In this document: positions 18,569-26,109 of the stretch, in pieces
Numbering within the stretch: position 1 is the stretch's first letter
Layout of the letters: each line of letters starts with the position of its first letter
Assembly: GCA_017305635.1 (NCBI GenBank)
Contig: JAFKKF010000008.1
Location: forward strand, 62,001 to 126,000
Origin: Hyphomicrobiales bacterium
GTDB lineage: Bacteria > Pseudomonadota > Alphaproteobacteria > Rhizobiales > Kaistiaceae
Direction: 5' to 3'
Length of the DNA stretch: 64,000 nucleotides
Translations under genes and position numbers: made by a program
The notes under the pieces: model-generated
Seen by the model: only the letters and a program-made list of their open reading frames with translations
What the model was told of the DNA's origin: nothing
The model's database searches: none

Positions 18569-19395
18569 CGGCGCGGGCGGTACCGATGGCGCGGCACGAG
18601 ACCGACTGGGTCGGCATCTTCTTCGCCGTCGTCCTGACGCTCGTCATCATCTTCCCGCTGATCGTGGTGGCGACCTGGTCGGTCGCCAATGTCTGGCGCT
18701 ATCCGGCGGTGATCCCGCAGGAATTCGGGCTCCGCTACTGGCACATGACGCTGGCGCGCGCCGACATGTGGACCTCGATCACGACGAGCATCACGCTGTC
18801 GCTGGTGGTCACGGCGCTCTCGGCGCTGATCTGCCTGCCCGCCGCCTATGCCTTCGCGCGGATGGAGTTCCCGGCGCGCAGCTTCCTCTTCTTCTCCTTC
18901 ATCGCCGGGCAGGCCTTCCCGAAATTCGGACTGCTCGTCGCCATTGCCGGCATCTTCCTGCAACTGCAGCTGATCGGCAGCTTCTGGGGCGTGGTGCTGA
19001 TCCAGCTTGTCGGCACGCTCCTCCTGATGATCTGGATTCCGGTGGCGGCGTTCCAGAACGTCGACCGGCGCATGGAGGAGGCGGCCCGCGACGTCGGCGC
19101 CGGGCCGCTCCGCGTCTTCCGCTCTATCACGCTGCCGCAGGCGGGGCCGACCATCGCGGCGGCGATCCTGCTGACCTTCGTCAACACCTTCTACGAGACG
19201 GAAGGCGCCTGGCTGATCGGCGCGCCGGGAGTGAGGACCATGCCGGTGCAGATGATCTTCGTCATCAACAACCAGCCGGTGATCCAGCTCGGCGCCGTGC
19301 TCTCCGTGCTCCTCTGGGTGCCCTCGATCTTCGCGCTGATCTTCGCACGGCGCGTCATCGGCTCGGGCTCATTCGCCCGCGGCTTCGGGGCCTGA
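18565..19395 (+). CDS. ABC transporter permease 2 of the Tat-SBP importer
   Basis: A 276-residue BPD_transp_1 permease beginning at the ATG at 18565, overlapping the previous stop by four bases. The EAA loop is EEAARDVGAGPLRVFRSITLP. The N-terminus has one hydrophobic helix (IFFAVVLTLVIIFPLIVV), then a periplasmic loop, as in PotC/UgpE/MalG-type subunits. It forms the heterodimeric membrane channel with the preceding gene product. The ATPase gene follows four bases after the stop. Confidence 0.88.
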   Translation: MTARAVPMARHETDWVGIFFAVVLTLVIIFPLIVVATWSVANVWRYPAVIPQEFGLRYWHMTLARADMWTSITTSITLSLVVTALSALICLPAAYAFARMEFPARSFLFFSFIAGQAFPKFGLLVAIAGIFLQLQLIGSFWGVVLIQLVGTLLLMIWIPVAAFQNVDRRMEEAARDVGAGPLRVFRSITLPQAGPTIAAAILLTFVNTFYETEGAWLIGAPGVRTMPVQMIFVINNQPVIQLGAVLSVLLWVPSIFALIFARRVIGSGSFARGFGA

Positions 19396-19399
19396 CGGG

Positions 19400-20434
19400 A
19401 TGGCTCAGCTCGAGATCACCGACGTCTCCAAGGTCTTTCCCGGCGGCACCGTGGCGGTCGACCGCTTCTCGCTGAAGGTCGCCGACGGCGAGCTCGTCTG
19501 CCTGCTCGGGCCGTCCGGATCGGGGAAGTCGACGCTGCTCCGCATGGTCGGCGGCTTCGAGCGGCCGTCGAGCGGCGTCATCGCCATCGACGGCGAGGAC
19601 GTGACGCGTGTCCCGCCGGAAAGGCGGCCGACCGGCATGGTGTTCCAGAGCCACGCGCTCTGGAGCCACATGAACGTGTTCCGCAACCTCGCCTTCGGCC
19701 TCAAGCTCCGCCGGTTGCCGAAGGACGAGATCAGGCGCCGGGTGGAAGCCGTGCTCGAACTGGTCGGGCTCGCCGGCTATGGCGCCCGCCAGACCAACCA
19801 GCTTTCCGGCGGGCAGCAGCAGCGCGTCGCGCTCGCCCGCTCGCTGGTGCTGGAGCCGAAGATCCTCCTCCTCGACGAGCCTTTCGCGAGCCTCGACCAG
19901 CACCTCCGCGAGCGGCTGCGCGAGGAGGTGCGCGACATTCAGCAGCGGCTGAAGATCACGACGCTCTTCGTCACCCATGGGCAGGACGAGGCGCTGGCGC
20001 TCGCCGACCGCATCGTCGTCATGCGCGACGGGCGAACCGAGCAGGTCGGCTCGCCGGACATGGTCTATCGCGAGCCCGCGACGCCCTTCGTCGCCGGCTT
20101 CATCGGGACCATGAACCTGGTCGAGGGCAGGGTGGCCGGCGGCCGCTTCGAGCGCGGCGGGTTCGGCGTGCCGGTTCCGGTTGCCGACGGGCCGGTGACC
20201 ATTGCCGTGCGGCCGGAGGCGCTCGGCATCGCGCCCTCGGACGGCGCTGCGAGCCATGTCCACCGCGTCACCGACTACGGCACCCATGCCATCGTCGACA
20301 TCGAGCTCGCCGACGGAACGCGGGTGAAGGCGATGGTGCGCGAGGCTCGTGACTGGCGAGCCGGGCAGGGAGTGGCGCTGAAGCCCGAGGCCTTTGCCGC
20401 CTATCGCGACGACGCGGTCGTCCATCGCGGCTGA
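19400..20434 (+). CDS. ABC transporter ATP-binding protein (MalK/UgpC/FbpC type)
   Basis: A 344-residue single-domain ATPase with a C-terminal regulatory extension. Motifs in order are Walker [11 protein letters not shown]-loop MVFQSHALW, signature [14 protein letters not shown], Walker [12 protein letters not shown] and the H-loop VTHGQDEA. The last 100 residues (after [11 protein letters not shown]) form a TOBE-like domain with [12 protein letters not shown], as in CUT1, spermidine and iron importers. The phosphodiesterase-like gene starts two bases after its stop. Confidence 0.92.
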   Translation: MAQLEITDVSKVFPGGTVAVDRFSLKVADGELVCLLGPSGSGKSTLLRMVGGFERPSSGVIAIDGEDVTRVPPERRPTGMVFQSHALWSHMNVFRNLAFGLKLRRLPKDEIRRRVEAVLELVGLAGYGARQTNQLSGGQQQRVALARSLVLEPKILLLDEPFASLDQHLRERLREEVRDIQQRLKITTLFVTHGQDEALALADRIVVMRDGRTEQVGSPDMVYREPATPFVAGFIGTMNLVEGRVAGGRFERGGFGVPVPVADGPVTIAVRPEALGIAPSDGAASHVHRVTDYGTHAIVDIELADGTRVKAMVREARDWRAGQGVALKPEAFAAYRDDAVVHRG

Positions 20435-20435
20435 C

Positions 20436-21266
20436 ATGCAGGACCCGATCGCCATCCGCCGGGAAGGGCACGTGACCCGGCTGAAATGGCATCGCGCCCG
20501 CCGCACGGCTTCCGATCCGGTCTTCACGGGCGCGCGCATCCTTGAAGGCATGCGCCTCGGCGCCAGCGTCGAGGTCGACCTGGTCGTCCATGGCGAACAG
20601 GGCTTCGCCGTGCTGCATGACGAGGTGCTCGGGCGCGAGTCGACCGGTAGCGGGCCGGTGGTCGGGAAGACGGCCGCGGAGCTCCGCGCCGAGTACATCC
20701 GCGACAATCAAGGCAGGCCGACGACGGAGCCGGTGCGCCTGCTGGAGGACCTCGCCGGGCTGATGGCTGGCGGCATCCACCCGCAGGCGCTGCTGCAGCT
20801 CGACTACAAGGAGGATGCCGCGGCGCTCGATCCGCAGACGATCGCGAACTTCGCCGCGAGCGTCGCGCCGGTGGCGCGGCACCTGATCCTGTCCTCCGGC
20901 GATGCCCGCTCGGTCGCGCTGCTTGCCAATGCGGTGCCCGCGATGCGGGTCGGCTACGATCCGTGCCATGGCGACGATCTGGCGCGGCTCTGTGCCGACC
21001 ACGACTTTGCCGGTTTCGTCGTCCGCGCCGTCGCGGCCTCGCCGCGGGCGGAGATGATCTACCTCGAATGGCAGGTGGTGCTGTCGGCCGCCGATAGCGG
21101 ATACGACATGGTCGCGGCGTTCCATGCGGAAGGCCGGCGGATCGACGCGTACACGATCCGGAATGCCGAGGCGGAGAATGCCGCCATCGTCGAGCGGCTG
21201 CTCCCGTGCCGCGTCGACCAGATCACCACCGACGATCCGGAAGGCCTCGCCGCGCGCTTCGCCTAG
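20436..21266 (+). CDS. Glycerophosphodiester phosphodiesterase-family protein
   Basis: A 276-residue TIM-barrel protein with the layout of the GDPD family. An N-terminal WHRARRT stands where the family has HRG; then come a metal-ligand-like VEVDLVVH (E-x-D), VLHDEVLGR and a C-terminal DQITTDDPEGLAAR. The usual HRG is thus HRA, so activity or specificity may be altered. No signal peptide is seen, so the substrate would be cleaved after import. As the last gene of an ABC operon, it suggests uptake of a glycerophosphodiester. Its TAG stop is read on the other strand as the stop of the convergent phosphatase gene. Confidence 0.72.
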   Translation: MQDPIAIRREGHVTRLKWHRARRTASDPVFTGARILEGMRLGASVEVDLVVHGEQGFAVLHDEVLGRESTGSGPVVGKTAAELRAEYIRDNQGRPTTEPVRLLEDLAGLMAGGIHPQALLQLDYKEDAAALDPQTIANFAASVAPVARHLILSSGDARSVALLANAVPAMRVGYDPCHGDDLARLCADHDFAGFVVRAVAASPRAEMIYLEWQVVLSAADSGYDMVAAFHAEGRRIDAYTIRNAEAENAAIVERLLPCRVDQITTDDPEGLAARFA

Positions 21267-22075
21267 GCCGGATCCTTGCGCGGCGCGTCCTTCAGCCTGT
21301 CGAGAAGGTAGGCATGGGTGGCGGGGTTGGCGACGATCACGCAGCCGGTCTTCTCGTAGAATTCGGGACCGCGGCCCCACCAGTCGGTGACGATGCCGCC
21401 GGCCTCCTCGGCGAGGAGGACGCCCACGGCCCAGTCGACCAGCCCCGATTCCTCGTAGTAGCCGGTGAGACGGCCGCAGGCGACATAGGCGCAGGAATTG
21501 GCCGAGCTGCCGACGATGCGCACCGCGCCGACCGGGTCGCGGATCGCCTCCAGCCGCCGGTAGGCGCCGGGATAGGTGAAGAGGTTGCTCGTCGGCAGGC
21601 CGGTGCCGATGGTCATCAGCGCCACGTCGCCCTGCCGGCTGACCGCCAGGCGCTCGCCGTTGAGGAAGGCGCCCCGGCCGCGGATCGCGGTGAACATCTC
21701 GTCCGCCACCGGATTGTAGAGCGCGCCGCAGACGGTTTCGCCGCCGCGGCGGAGCGCGATAGAGATCGTGTAGTGCATGCCATTGAGGAAGTTGGTGGTG
21801 CCGTCGATCGGATCGACCAGCCAGCGATGCTCGGTATCGCGGCCGGTGACCGGCGGGAACTCCTCGCCGGTGAAGCTCCAGTCGGGATAGCGCGCGAAGA
21901 GGTACTGGCGGATGAGCGTCTCCGATGCGCGGTCGGCCTCCGAGACGAAATCGGCGGGCCCCTTGATGCCGATCTCGAGCTCACGGAAGCGGGCGAAATA
22001 GGTCTGCGTCAGCCGGCCGGCTTCGCGCGCGACGGCGACCGCATCGGCCAGCACGGATTCGTAGGAATGGCTCAT
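21263..22075 (-). CDS. Inositol monophosphatase-family phosphatase
   Basis: A 270-residue enzyme of the Mg-dependent IMPase/FIG superfamily. All signature motifs are visible: FVSEADRASE, the metal-binding FTGEEF, DPIDGTTNFLNG, and the C-terminal SGLVDWAVGVLLAEEAGG. The likely substrate is a sugar or inositol phosphate. The ATG at 22075 was chosen; another two codons upstream is possible and neither has a strong ribosome site. It lies 89 bases after the adenylating enzyme on the same strand. It overlaps the convergent phosphodiesterase gene by four bases, so its partner could be either neighbour. It is a full-length comparator for the truncated homologue near 63.1 kb. Confidence 0.88.
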   Translation of the reverse strand: MSHSYESVLADAVAVAREAGRLTQTYFARFRELEIGIKGPADFVSEADRASETLIRQYLFARYPDWSFTGEEFPPVTGRDTEHRWLVDPIDGTTNFLNGMHYTISIALRRGGETVCGALYNPVADEMFTAIRGRGAFLNGERLAVSRQGDVALMTIGTGLPTSNLFTYPGAYRRLEAIRDPVGAVRIVGSSANSCAYVACGRLTGYYEESGLVDWAVGVLLAEEAGGIVTDWWGRGPEFYEKTGCVIVANPATHAYLLDRLKDAPRKDPA

Positions 22076-22164
22076 GGGCATCCGTTCGTGACAGGAGACA
22101 TGACGCCGAGCATTTTCCTCCGGGCATGAAAAGGCAACGGGCGTTCCGGCGCACCCGGCCGGCG

Positions 22165-23625
22165 CTAGCTTCCGGGCTCGACGCGGTAGATGTCGCGCAA
22201 CGCCGCCTTGACGATCTTGCCGGTCGTATTCCGCGGCAGGGACGAAACCGCGAGGATGCGTTGCGGGACCTTGTAGCCGGCAAGGTTCTGCCGGCAATGG
22301 CGGATGATCTGGGCTTCGTTGACCGGCCCGCGCGCGACGATGAAGGCGACGACCATCTCGTCCTGGCTATCGTCGGGGATGCCGACGACGGCTGCCTCGA
22401 CCACGGCCTCGTGGAGGCTGAGGACGTATTCGACCTCCTGCGCGTGGATCATCAGCCCGCCGCGCTTGATCATCTCGGCGGCTCGCCCCGTCAGGTGAAG
22501 GATGCCGTCCTCGGCGAACCGGCCGATATCGCCCGGATAGTACCAGCCGTCGCGGATGGTCTCGTCGCCCGGCGCGGCGGCAAGTCCGGCGAAGGACCGG
22601 GTCACGCCCGGCCCGCGCATGCGCACGCGCCCGGCGCTGCCGGTCGGAAGGACGGTCCCGTCCTCGTCCACGATCTCGACCTCGATGCCGGCCGCCAGCC
22701 GTCCGGCCGCCGTGGGGGAGGTGTCCTCCTCCTCGCCGGTGATGAGGGCGACGGGCCCGCCGCCCGTCGTGCCGTAATAGTCGGTCACGCGCGGCGCGAC
22801 GCGGGCCCGCAGCGCTCCGCGCTCCTCCGGCTGCAGCTTGCCCGCGGTGGAGACGTAGAGCCGGAGGCCCGGCATGAGGTGCGCCTTGCCGGGCGGCAGC
22901 GCGAGAAGGGCGCGGCTCGTCTTCGGCGTGACGATCACTGCCGTCACGCCACTCTCGTTGACCGCGCCGACCAGCTCCGCCACATCGAAGAGTGGCGGGA
23001 AGAGACGAACCTCGGCACCGAGGGTGAGGAGCGCCAGCGAGATGGCGCGGCCGGCATCGAAGACCAGCGGCAGGGGAACGAGGAACCTGTCCTCGCGGTC
23101 GATGAGCCGGCCGATGGTGAAGGCGACGAAACGGCCGAACATCTCCTCGTGGGTGGTGACGATGCCCTTCGGGACGCCGGTCGTCCCGGAGGTGAGGCCG
23201 TAGACCAGCGGACTGTCGACGAGGCTCGCCGGTCGCTCTTCGTCGGGCTCCGTCGCGGCGAGGTCGCCCACGCCCGTCGTCGCCATGCCGCCGGGCACCG
23301 GCTTCGCGTCGTCGGTGAGCCCCAGCTTCGGCCGGAAGCGCTCGACGATCCGGCCGATTTCCGGCGGCGCGCCGCGCCAGTCCATCGGCAGCGCGATCGC
23401 ACCGATCCGGGCGATCGCGAGGAGCGCGACGAGATGGGCAGGCGTATCGCGGAGCCGCAGCGCGACGAGGTCGCCAACCCCGATGCCGGCGGAACGCAGG
23501 CGCCGGGCGAGCCGCCGGACGTCGAGATCGAGGGCGGCACAGGCATATCGCTCGCCGCCGCCCTGCACGGCGGGACGCGCCGGCTGGCTTTCGGCGTGAC
23601 GGGCGATCAGGGCGGCAAGGTTCAT
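22165..23625 (-). CDS. Stand-alone AMP-forming adenylating enzyme (NRPS A-domain/acyl-CoA ligase superfamily)
   Basis: A 486-residue ANL-superfamily enzyme with all core motifs: P-loop A3 YGLTSGTTGVPKG (about 142-154), A5 YYGTTGGG (283-290), A7 YPGDIG (363-368), the A8 hinge GRAAEMIKRGG, and the catalytic lysine near 470 in NTTGKIVKAAL (A10). It activates a carboxylate with ATP; acid type is not evident. It starts 27 bases after the carrier-thioesterase gene, so it most plausibly loads that carrier protein rather than CoA. At 486 residues it is compact for an NRPS A-domain and has no fused condensation or carrier domain. Confidence 0.88.
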   Translation of the reverse strand: MNLAALIARHAESQPARPAVQGGGERYACAALDLDVRRLARRLRSAGIGVGDLVALRLRDTPAHLVALLAIARIGAIALPMDWRGAPPEIGRIVERFRPKLGLTDDAKPVPGGMATTGVGDLAATEPDEERPASLVDSPLVYGLTSGTTGVPKGIVTTHEEMFGRFVAFTIGRLIDREDRFLVPLPLVFDAGRAISLALLTLGAEVRLFPPLFDVAELVGAVNESGVTAVIVTPKTSRALLALPPGKAHLMPGLRLYVSTAGKLQPEERGALRARVAPRVTDYYGTTGGGPVALITGEEEDTSPTAAGRLAAGIEVEIVDEDGTVLPTGSAGRVRMRGPGVTRSFAGLAAAPGDETIRDGWYYPGDIGRFAEDGILHLTGRAAEMIKRGGLMIHAQEVEYVLSLHEAVVEAAVVGIPDDSQDEMVVAFIVARGPVNEAQIIRHCRQNLAGYKVPQRILAVSSLPRNTTGKIVKAALRDIYRVEPGS

Positions 23626-23652
23626 GCTTTCCGCCCTGGTCGATTGGAGGTG

Positions 23653-24657
23653 CTAGGGGTGCCGGTCGAGGAAGGACGACATGGCCAGCGCCAGCGCTCC
23701 CGGTGCATCGCGGGTCATGCCGCCGAACACGTCGCGATGCCGGCCCTCGACGACGACCGTCTCGATGTCGGCAATGAGGGCGGGATAGCCGAGCCTCGCG
23801 TCCAGCATCCTGCCGGCATGCTGGGAGGAGACGACGACCAGGGCCTTGCCGCGATAGGGCCGCGGCTCGTAGGTGCCCATCGCGGCGTGCATCGCCTGGC
23901 GCACGATCCTGCGCCAGCGCGCCGTGCCGGAGAGGCCGGGATTCTGTTCCGCCAGGCGGAGAGCCCCGCGGCCCTTCTGCTGGTAGTAGGACCGCACGAT
24001 CTTCGACCGGGACGGACGGAAATCGGGATCGGCAAGGATCAGGCCGCTCACCGTCTCTCCCGCCTCCAGCAGCTGCTGCGCCACCTCATAGGCGACGTTG
24101 GCGGGGCCGCATTGGCCGAAGATCAGGTAGGGCCCGGATGGCCGCACGGTCCGGATTTCCTCGACGTAACGGCGCGCCATTTCGGTGAACGAGACGAAGG
24201 GCGTCTCGCCGGGAAGAAGCCCGGGCGAACGGAGCGCGTAGATCGGCCGGTCGGGAAAGACCTTGCGGATCTTCCGCGAGAAGGTCGCCGTGCCGGTGAG
24301 CCCGTGCGTGCAGAAGAGCGGCGTGCCGGACCCCTTGGCGTTCACCGGAACGAGGATGCCGCGGTAATCGCTTTGCCGCTTCGCGACGATGGCCCTGGCG
24401 AGGGCCCGGGGAGTCGAGGCCTCGAGCAGCACCGAAAGCGGCAGTGCCACGCTGAATTCGTGCTCGAAGGCGACGAGCAGGGTCTCGCCGGCAAGGGAAT
24501 CGCCGCCGAGGTCGAAGAAGTCATCGTCGCTGCCGACCGGCGCCTGGAAGACGTCGGCGAAAAGCCGCCGCACATGGGTGACAAGGGCCGAGGAATCGCC
24601 CAGGGCCCGCCGGTCGCCGGCGATCACCGCGCTGGTGGACAGGGCCTGGTCGGTCAA
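23653..24657 (-). CDS. Carrier protein-thioesterase didomain with a cysteine at the nucleophile position
   Basis: About 334 residues with two domains. Residues 20-95 are a phosphopantetheine carrier domain with FFDLGGDSL, Ser54 being the predicted attachment site. Residues 100-334 are a type I thioesterase: oxyanion-type LFCTHGLTG, the nucleophile elbow IFGQCGPANVAYE (Cys183 where GxSxG enzymes have Ser), an acid candidate in LADPD (Asp210) and a catalytic His in EGRHRDVF (His307). This is the release module of an NRPS without condensation domains. The start is uncertain: TTG at 24657, or an in-frame GTG some codons later. It lies between the monooxygenase and adenylating enzyme genes on one strand. 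Confidence 0.85.
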   Translation of the reverse strand: MTDQALSTSAVIAGDRRALGDSSALVTHVRRLFADVFQAPVGSDDDFFDLGGDSLAGETLLVAFEHEFSVALPLSVLLEASTPRALARAIVAKRQSDYRGILVPVNAKGSGTPLFCTHGLTGTATFSRKIRKVFPDRPIYALRSPGLLPGETPFVSFTEMARRYVEEIRTVRPSGPYLIFGQCGPANVAYEVAQQLLEAGETVSGLILADPDFRPSRSKIVRSYYQQKGRGALRLAEQNPGLSGTARWRRIVRQAMHAAMGTYEPRPYRGKALVVVSSQHAGRMLDARLGYPALIADIETVVVEGRHRDVFGGMTRDAPGALALAMSSFLDRHP

Positions 24658-24752
24658 GCAGGTGCGCGTCCATTTGTCGCAACCTCGCCCACTATGCCTT
24701 CGGCTCGGCTATCGCGCAACAGGTCGGTTGCAGGGCTCGGGCCCTGCACGTT

Positions 24753-25925
24753 TCAGAGAAAGAACTCCCGGTTGGCGAGGCCGACCTGGAGACGGCCGAA
24801 GTTCTCGCCGGTCGATTCCGTGTCGTTGATGCGGTGCGCCTTCAGCGCATGGATGTCGCGGAACAGGCGTTGCACCGGATGCTGCTCGAAGATCGCGCCG
24901 GCGCCCATCGCCTCGAAGATCGCGCGTATCTCGTCGGCGCAGCATGCCACCATCCATGACGCCTCCCACCGGCAACGTGCCCTGAGGTCGATCGAGGGAC
25001 CCTCGGGCGCCTCGATCGCCAGGCGAAGCGCCTCGAGATTGCCGGCGAACCTCGCCTCGACGACGTCGAGCGTGGTGCGGCTTCTGGCGATGCGGATGTG
25101 GGCGTGGGGATTGCCGGGGCCATCCGGGTCGGCGTCCCCCAGTCGCGCCCGGACGAAGTCGATATAGTGGTCCAGCGCGGCGCGGGCCATTCCGATCGCC
25201 GGCGCCGCGATGGCATAGGCGAGCATCAGGCCCCAAGGATAGCGATAGGTCGTTCCGGAATTGCTGCAAGCCGGGTCGCGGCGCAGCCGCGCCGTATCGG
25301 CTTCCGAGCTCGCCCGGTGGTCGGGCACGAAGGCATCCTCGACGACGATGGTATTGGTCCCGGTGCCCTTGAGGCCGGACACGTGCCAGGTGTCCTCGAT
25401 CCGGAAATCGGAACGCGGCACGAGGAACAGGTACTGGAGGGTGGTGCGCCCCGCCGTACCGACCGGCACCCTCGCCGCGAGGAGCGCCCAGCCGCAATGA
25501 TCGACGCCGCTGGCGAAAGGCCATCGCCCGGATATGCGGAAGCCGCCCGCTACGCGCGCGGCCTTTCCGGAGGGCGGCGTCGACGCGGCGATCAGCGGCG
25601 ACAGCCCACCATCGCCGGACCAGACGTCGTCCCCCGCCTGGTCCGGAAACAGGGCGAGGCGCCAGGTGTGGATGCCGAGGATCGCCAGCACCCAGGCGCT
25701 GGAGCCGCAATGCCTGCCCGTCTCGGTGCAGATGCGCATGAAGGCGAGGGGATCGAGCTCGGCGCCGCCCGAGCGCAGGGGCTTGAGCATCTCGAAGAAG
25801 CCGGCCTCGGTGAAGTCGGTGATCGTCTCCGCCGGCAGGCGGCGGGCCTGCTCGCAAGCGAGGGCACGCTCGCGAAGGATCGGGCCGAGGGCGACAGCGC
25901 GCGCAAGAAATGCGTCCGGGGTCAT
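24753..25925 (-). CDS. Flavin-dependent monooxygenase of the acyl-CoA dehydrogenase fold (HsaA-like, group D)
   Basis: A 390-residue protein. Its N-terminal half follows the order known in HsaA and related two-component hydroxylases: RRLPAETITDFTEAGFFEML, RHCGSSAWVLAILGIHTWRL, FPDQAGDDVW, SGRWPFASGVDHCGW and GLKGTGTNTIVVEDAFVP. The C-terminal half is a helical acyl-CoA dehydrogenase type domain. Such enzymes use reduced flavin supplied by a separate reductase, which is not encoded nearby. Next to a carrier protein-thioesterase and an adenylating enzyme, it could hydroxylate a carrier-bound acyl group. Simple dehydrogenation or catabolic aromatic hydroxylation are alternatives. The start has GAGGAACAGG upstream. 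Confidence 0.8.
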   Translation of the reverse strand: MTPDAFLARAVALGPILRERALACEQARRLPAETITDFTEAGFFEMLKPLRSGGAELDPLAFMRICTETGRHCGSSAWVLAILGIHTWRLALFPDQAGDDVWSGDGGLSPLIAASTPPSGKAARVAGGFRISGRWPFASGVDHCGWALLAARVPVGTAGRTTLQYLFLVPRSDFRIEDTWHVSGLKGTGTNTIVVEDAFVPDHRASSEADTARLRRDPACSNSGTTYRYPWGLMLAYAIAAPAIGMARAALDHYIDFVRARLGDADPDGPGNPHAHIRIARSRTTLDVVEARFAGNLEALRLAIEAPEGPSIDLRARCRWEASWMVACCADEIRAIFEAMGAGAIFEQHPVQRLFRDIHALKAHRINDTESTGENFGRLQVGLANREFFL

Positions 25926-26021
25926 CGAACCTGTTCCTCGGATGCGAGTGGCTGCCTTGGGAAATACAGTAATAACCGCTGCCTAACCATACCGGACGCC
26001 AAATAAGTAACCCCTTCCCAA

Positions 26022-26042
26022 GTAAGGGTAATCGACCCTTAC
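26022..26042. promoter_or_regulatory. Palindrome in the divergent region between the NRPS-like trio and the type I secretion genes
   Basis: GTAAGGGT (26022-26029) and ACCCTTAC (26035-26042) are perfect inverted repeats separated by AATCG. This lies in a 184-base, AT-richer divergent intergenic region (25926-26109). AAGTAA occurs twice just upstream (about 26015 and 26020). The palindrome is a plausible operator serving one or both outward operons. No regulator gene is adjacent. Confidence 0.5.
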
Positions 26043-26109
26043 GTCGGAAACCGGCACCGGTGCCTTCGGCAGACAGCGCAAATGCCACGCATTGCGGGCG
26101 TGGCCGGCC

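Noticed and set aside
16536-20434. Firm assignment as a glycerol-3-phosphate (Ugp) or iron (Fbp) transporter
   Set aside because: Permease and ATPase motifs are shared by several importer families and the binding protein shows no decisive ligand residues.
22126-25167. Open frame of about 1000 codons antisense to the NRPS-like genes
   Set aside because: Its translation is a low-complexity Arg/Asp/Gly/Glu mix without domains, and the opposite strand has three well-supported enzymes. It is a by-product of high GC.
25926-26109. Small leaderless gene in the AT-richer divergent region
   Set aside because: No open frame with a credible start and ribosome site; the region is better explained as a promoter/operator.
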